This document shows positions 33,154 to 35,507 of a stretch of 35,507 nt of DNA, piece after piece. The DNA is from CAZDYP01 sp964509505. Its GTDB lineage: Bacteria; Chloroflexota; Anaerolineae; JACRMK01. The stretch spans positions 1 through 35,507 of the forward strand of contig CAZDYP010000030.1 in the NCBI GenBank assembly GCA_964509505.1, written 5' to 3'. Position numbers and translations under genes: made by a program. How positions within the stretch are numbered: the first letter of the stretch is position 1; every line of letters begins with the position of its first letter. The notes beneath the pieces were generated by a model that saw nothing but the letters and a program-made list of their open reading frames with translations, was not told where the DNA came from and searched no databases.

Positions 33154-33932
33154 GTATGACCACTGCATCCACACCTACTGCGACGCGCGCCACTCCCTCC
33201 AATTCTCAACCCACTCTCTCATTGTATCTCAAGCGACAAGCAAACAGCATCCCGCGTTATCTCTGGGAGCAATTGGTGCTCAGCCTGTGTGGGCGCATTC
33301 CAACCGTGGCGGGCATCGCCTTGCGCGCGTTAGCCTATCGCGCCATTATGCCACTGGACGGACTGGTGGCTATCGAGAGCGGCGTGCGCTTGCGGTTCGC
33401 GAGCAACATTCACTTGGGGCGACAAGTGTATTTGGATGAGGGCGTGTATATTCACGCTTGCCCCAACGGTGTGAGCATCGGCGACCACACGCTCGTCATG
33501 CACGGCTCGGTCTTGCACGTTTATAATTTTCGTGGCATACCGCATTCGGGCATTCGGATTGGTTGCCATAGCTTGATTGGCGAGTATAATGTCATTCGCG
33601 GGCAAGGCGGCGTAACGATTGGCGACCGCGTCTATACCTCGCCAATGGTGCAACTCATCGCCGTCAATCATATCTTCGATGACCCAACACGCCCTTTCGT
33701 GGATCAAGGTATCACTGCCGAAGGCATCACGATTGAAGACGATGTTTGGATTGGGAGCAACGCCGTAATTTTGGATGGGGTGCGCGTGGGCAAGGGCGCC
33801 GTCGTCGCCGCAGGTGCCGTTGTCAGCAAAGATGTGCCGCCGCATGTGGTGGTCGGCGGTGTGCCTGCAAAAGTGATTAAAGAAATCACGGGCGCGAAAC
33901 CCACCCGTAATGTGCCTGTGTATCAGATTTGA
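33150..33932 (+). CDS. Hexapeptide-repeat acyltransferase (left-handed beta-helix)
   Basis: 260 residues, start coupled by a 4 nt overlap to the kinase stop. The N-terminus is Thr/Ser/Pro-rich. The helix runs from about residue 75 to 240 with hexapeptide-like text (GVSIGDHTLVMHGSVL, GVTIGDRVYTSPMVQL, ITIEDDVWIGSNAVIL, VRVGKGAVVAAGAVVSKDVP). AVNHIFDDPTRPF supplies the likely catalytic His, as in WcaF/maltose-type O-acetyltransferases. It probably acetylates a glycan precursor. The partner genes around it are envelope-sugar genes. Confidence 0.87.
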   Translation: MSMTTASTPTATRATPSNSQPTLSLYLKRQANSIPRYLWEQLVLSLCGRIPTVAGIALRALAYRAIMPLDGLVAIESGVRLRFASNIHLGRQVYLDEGVYIHACPNGVSIGDHTLVMHGSVLHVYNFRGIPHSGIRIGCHSLIGEYNVIRGQGGVTIGDRVYTSPMVQLIAVNHIFDDPTRPFVDQGITAEGITIEDDVWIGSNAVILDGVRVGKGAVVAAGAVVSKDVPPHVVVGGVPAKVIKEITGAKPTRNVPVYQI

Positions 33933-33964
33933 CGTGTGGGCTTAGTTAGCCGCTTGTCTTCAAA

Positions 33965-33983
33965 GGCAAGTGGCAAACTTGCC
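33965..33983. repeat. Short palindrome GGCAAGT / ACTTGCC
   Basis: AGGCAAGTGGCAAACTTGCCC, arms about 7 bp, just before the ribosome site of the GT2 gene. It belongs with the GGCAA...TTGCC type at 23056-23076. Reading through it would add 22 artificial residues to the GT2 protein. Confidence 0.5.
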
Positions 33984-34001
33984 CTACCGCGAAGGATCTT
34001 T

Positions 34002-35255
34002 ATGCCCACTTTATCAGTCGTCATTCCCGCCTATAACGAAGAAGACGGCATCACCCAAATTGTCGAGCGGGTGTTGGCAGTGCGCGAATCTTTGGCGAAG
34101 GTCGGCTTCACGTTAGAGTTCACGGTGGTGGACGACGGCTCGCGCGACAAGACTGCCGAGCTCGTTGCACGATACAAAGATGTGCGTTTGATTCGTCACA
34201 TCAAAAATCGCAACTATGGCGCAGCCATCAAAACAGGCTTTCGCTATGCGACAGGCGAGTATCTGGCCTTTCTCGACGCCGACGGCACGTATCCGCCAGA
34301 GAAGCTGCCCGACTTGTGCCGCGCCGCTGTCGAACAGAAAGCGGATATGGTCGTCGGCTCACGCATGGCGGGCGCGGACAGCGAAATGCCCCTCACGCGA
34401 CGCGTGGGCAACTTCATCTTCGCGCGCATGTTGAGCCTCGTCAGCAATACTTACGTGAGCGACACGGCAAGCGGCTTGCGCGTGTTGCGCCGCGCTGTCT
34501 TACCGCGCTTGTATCCCTTGCCCGACGGCTTGCAGTTCACCCCGGCGATGAGCACGCGCGCGATTCACGAAAACCTCAAGATCGTCGAGATACCAATTCC
34601 GTACGCGGAGCGCGTGGGACGCTCGAAACTGTCAGTCGTGCGCGACGGGATGCGCTTCACCAATGCGATTGTCTGGACGGCGCTCGCCTATAATCCTGTC
34701 CGCATTTTGGGCCTGTTGTCCCTTGCTTGTCTGGGACTCACGGCGTTGATTGGTTTGTACATTTTGTATTTGCGTCTAGGCGGCGTGACGACCTTGACTC
34801 CCTCGCAAGTCTTTTCGATTTTCGCGGGTGTGGTATTAGCCGTGGTAGGAACGAGCTTGTTCTCGTTAGGCGCGATGTTCAACTATCTCGTCGCGTTGTT
34901 CCACAAACATCCGATGCGACAAGGCTTATTCGGCAAACCGCTTTTCGACCCGCCCCTTGACCAGCATTTTGGGTGGTTGGGCATCGTAACCGCCCTGTTG
35001 GGCATCGCCGTCGGTCTAGCCGCTTACTCGTTGAGCTTAAGCGGTTGGGATTTGGAACGCCTGTGGCTTTACATGCTCGGCAGCGCATCGTTGGCGATGA
35101 TTGGCGTGCAGTTGTTTGTCTCATGGGTGGTGATGCGCGTGCTGCAAGAATTGTCGCAACGGGAAACATCGGCGCAACGCGACCTAATCGAATCCGAAGC
35201 GGCGAACATTGATGCGGGTGGGTTAAAGCCGACGATGCGGTATGAGCAAGTATAA
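34002..35255 (+). CDS. Membrane-anchored glycosyltransferase family 2 (dolichol-phosphate mannosyltransferase-like)
   Basis: 417 residues from the ATG at 34002, preceded by AAGGA six bases upstream. The GT-A domain carries LSVVIPAYNEEDG, VVDDGSRDKTAELV and the donor/metal motif FLDADGTYPPEKL. This type moves a sugar from a nucleotide-sugar to a polyprenyl phosphate. After residue about 225 come four membrane helices (near 230-255, 275-298, 318-340 and 350-378), with AYNPVRILGLLSLACLGLTA as the first. The last 30 residues are polar. It follows the acyltransferase closely and may form one operon with it and the kinase. Confidence 0.92.
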   Translation: MPTLSVVIPAYNEEDGITQIVERVLAVRESLAKVGFTLEFTVVDDGSRDKTAELVARYKDVRLIRHIKNRNYGAAIKTGFRYATGEYLAFLDADGTYPPEKLPDLCRAAVEQKADMVVGSRMAGADSEMPLTRRVGNFIFARMLSLVSNTYVSDTASGLRVLRRAVLPRLYPLPDGLQFTPAMSTRAIHENLKIVEIPIPYAERVGRSKLSVVRDGMRFTNAIVWTALAYNPVRILGLLSLACLGLTALIGLYILYLRLGGVTTLTPSQVFSIFAGVVLAVVGTSLFSLGAMFNYLVALFHKHPMRQGLFGKPLFDPPLDQHFGWLGIVTALLGIAVGLAAYSLSLSGWDLERLWLYMLGSASLAMIGVQLFVSWVVMRVLQELSQRETSAQRDLIESEAANIDAGGLKPTMRYEQV

Positions 35256-35268
35256 AATTTGTCACAGG

Positions 35269-35385
35269 GAGTCTTCTGGCTTTGTTGTAGAACGCTCGTG
35301 GTGGATGGTCACAGCCACCGCCCGAGCACGGAATCTGCGACCAACGGGAGTCCCGCGCGAGCATTCCACACTGAAGTCAGGAGAC
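35269..35385. repeat. MITE-like element, copy C (about 117 bp, opposite orientation to B)
   Basis: Reverse complement reads GGTCTCCTGACTTCAGTGTG at one end; the interior GCTCGCGCGGGACTCCCGTT and GTGACCATCCACCACGAGCG match copy B. It lies 14 nt after the GT2 stop. Confidence 0.75.
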
Positions 35386-35400
35386 CCTGATCCACTTACA

Positions 35401-35478
35401 CTTTGCATTTTTCGCCACGAATTTCACGAATGTCCACGAAAAATTAGTGAACATTCGTGGAATTTGTGGCAAAGGTCA
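35401..35478. repeat. Repeat GCCACGAATT ... ATTAGTGAACATTCGTGG, copy 2
   Basis: Arms GCCACGAATTTCACGAATGT and ACATTCGTGGAATTTGTGGC pair nearly perfectly (17 of 20 or better) with a loop of about 17 nt. Shares its core with 31251-31318. It lies directly after MITE-like copy C. The remaining bases to the window end (35479-35507) repeat GGAGACCCT; no gene seen. Confidence 0.65.
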
Positions 35479-35507
35479 GGGAATCAGCAGGAGACCCTAA
35501 AAAATTA

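Overview
The window looks like a bacterial metagenome-assembled scaffold, most likely from the phylum Chloroflexota (Anaerolineae-like). It contains two runs of exactly 100 N (15522-15621 and 21006-21105), which are scaffold joins of unknown true length. The taxonomic guess is an inference. It rests on a GC-rich genome, a DUF4032 kinase-like gene, an Uma2 fragment, a coxM/S/L-type molybdenum hydroxylase operon, separate Wzz-like and BY-kinase genes, and intergenic regions packed with short-word palindromes. No rRNA, tRNA or CRISPR array was seen.

Layout. Positions 1-1086 hold the C-terminal part of a YjhG/YagF-type sugar-acid dehydratase, followed by a class III aminotransferase (1274-2605). 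Positions 2999-7665 form an exopolysaccharide block on the plus strand: a GT4 glycosyltransferase, two Wzz-like membrane proteins, a CpsD-type tyrosine kinase and an RmlA nucleotidyltransferase. Then come plsX and fabF (lipid synthesis), a NERD-like membrane protein and a PaaI-type thioesterase. gyrA lies on the minus strand (12016-14658).

Positions 14758-16790 are an accessory island on the minus strand. It holds two tiny AT-rich ORFs, a truncated hicB, a Y1 (HUH) transposase among REP-like palindromes, and an orphan MNT nucleotidyltransferase. Positions 16788-22081, also minus, hold a molybdenum hydroxylase operon read coxM, (Uma2 debris), coxS, coxL, mocA. A SEC-C protein and an amidohydrolase follow upstream on the same strand.

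From 24385 on the plus strand come the DUF4032 protein, an unusually large fused iron-type ABC permease, a GAF-GAF-PAS histidine kinase with an OmpR-type response regulator, and a receiver-like protein without its phosphoacceptor Asp. The end is a second envelope-sugar group: a GHMP heptose-kinase-like protein, a hexapeptide acyltransferase and a GT2 glycosyltransferase.

The most striking feature is repetitive rather than genic. Most intergenic spaces carry an imperfect palindrome built from 5-10 nt words, with a different word in nearly every gap. Some of this word DNA has entered coding frames (mocA, the ABC permease, the gyrA N-terminus, the C-terminus of the SEC-C protein). Separately, a 117-133 bp element with roughly 25 bp terminal inverted repeats occurs three times, and modular REP-like palindromes flank the Y1 transposase.
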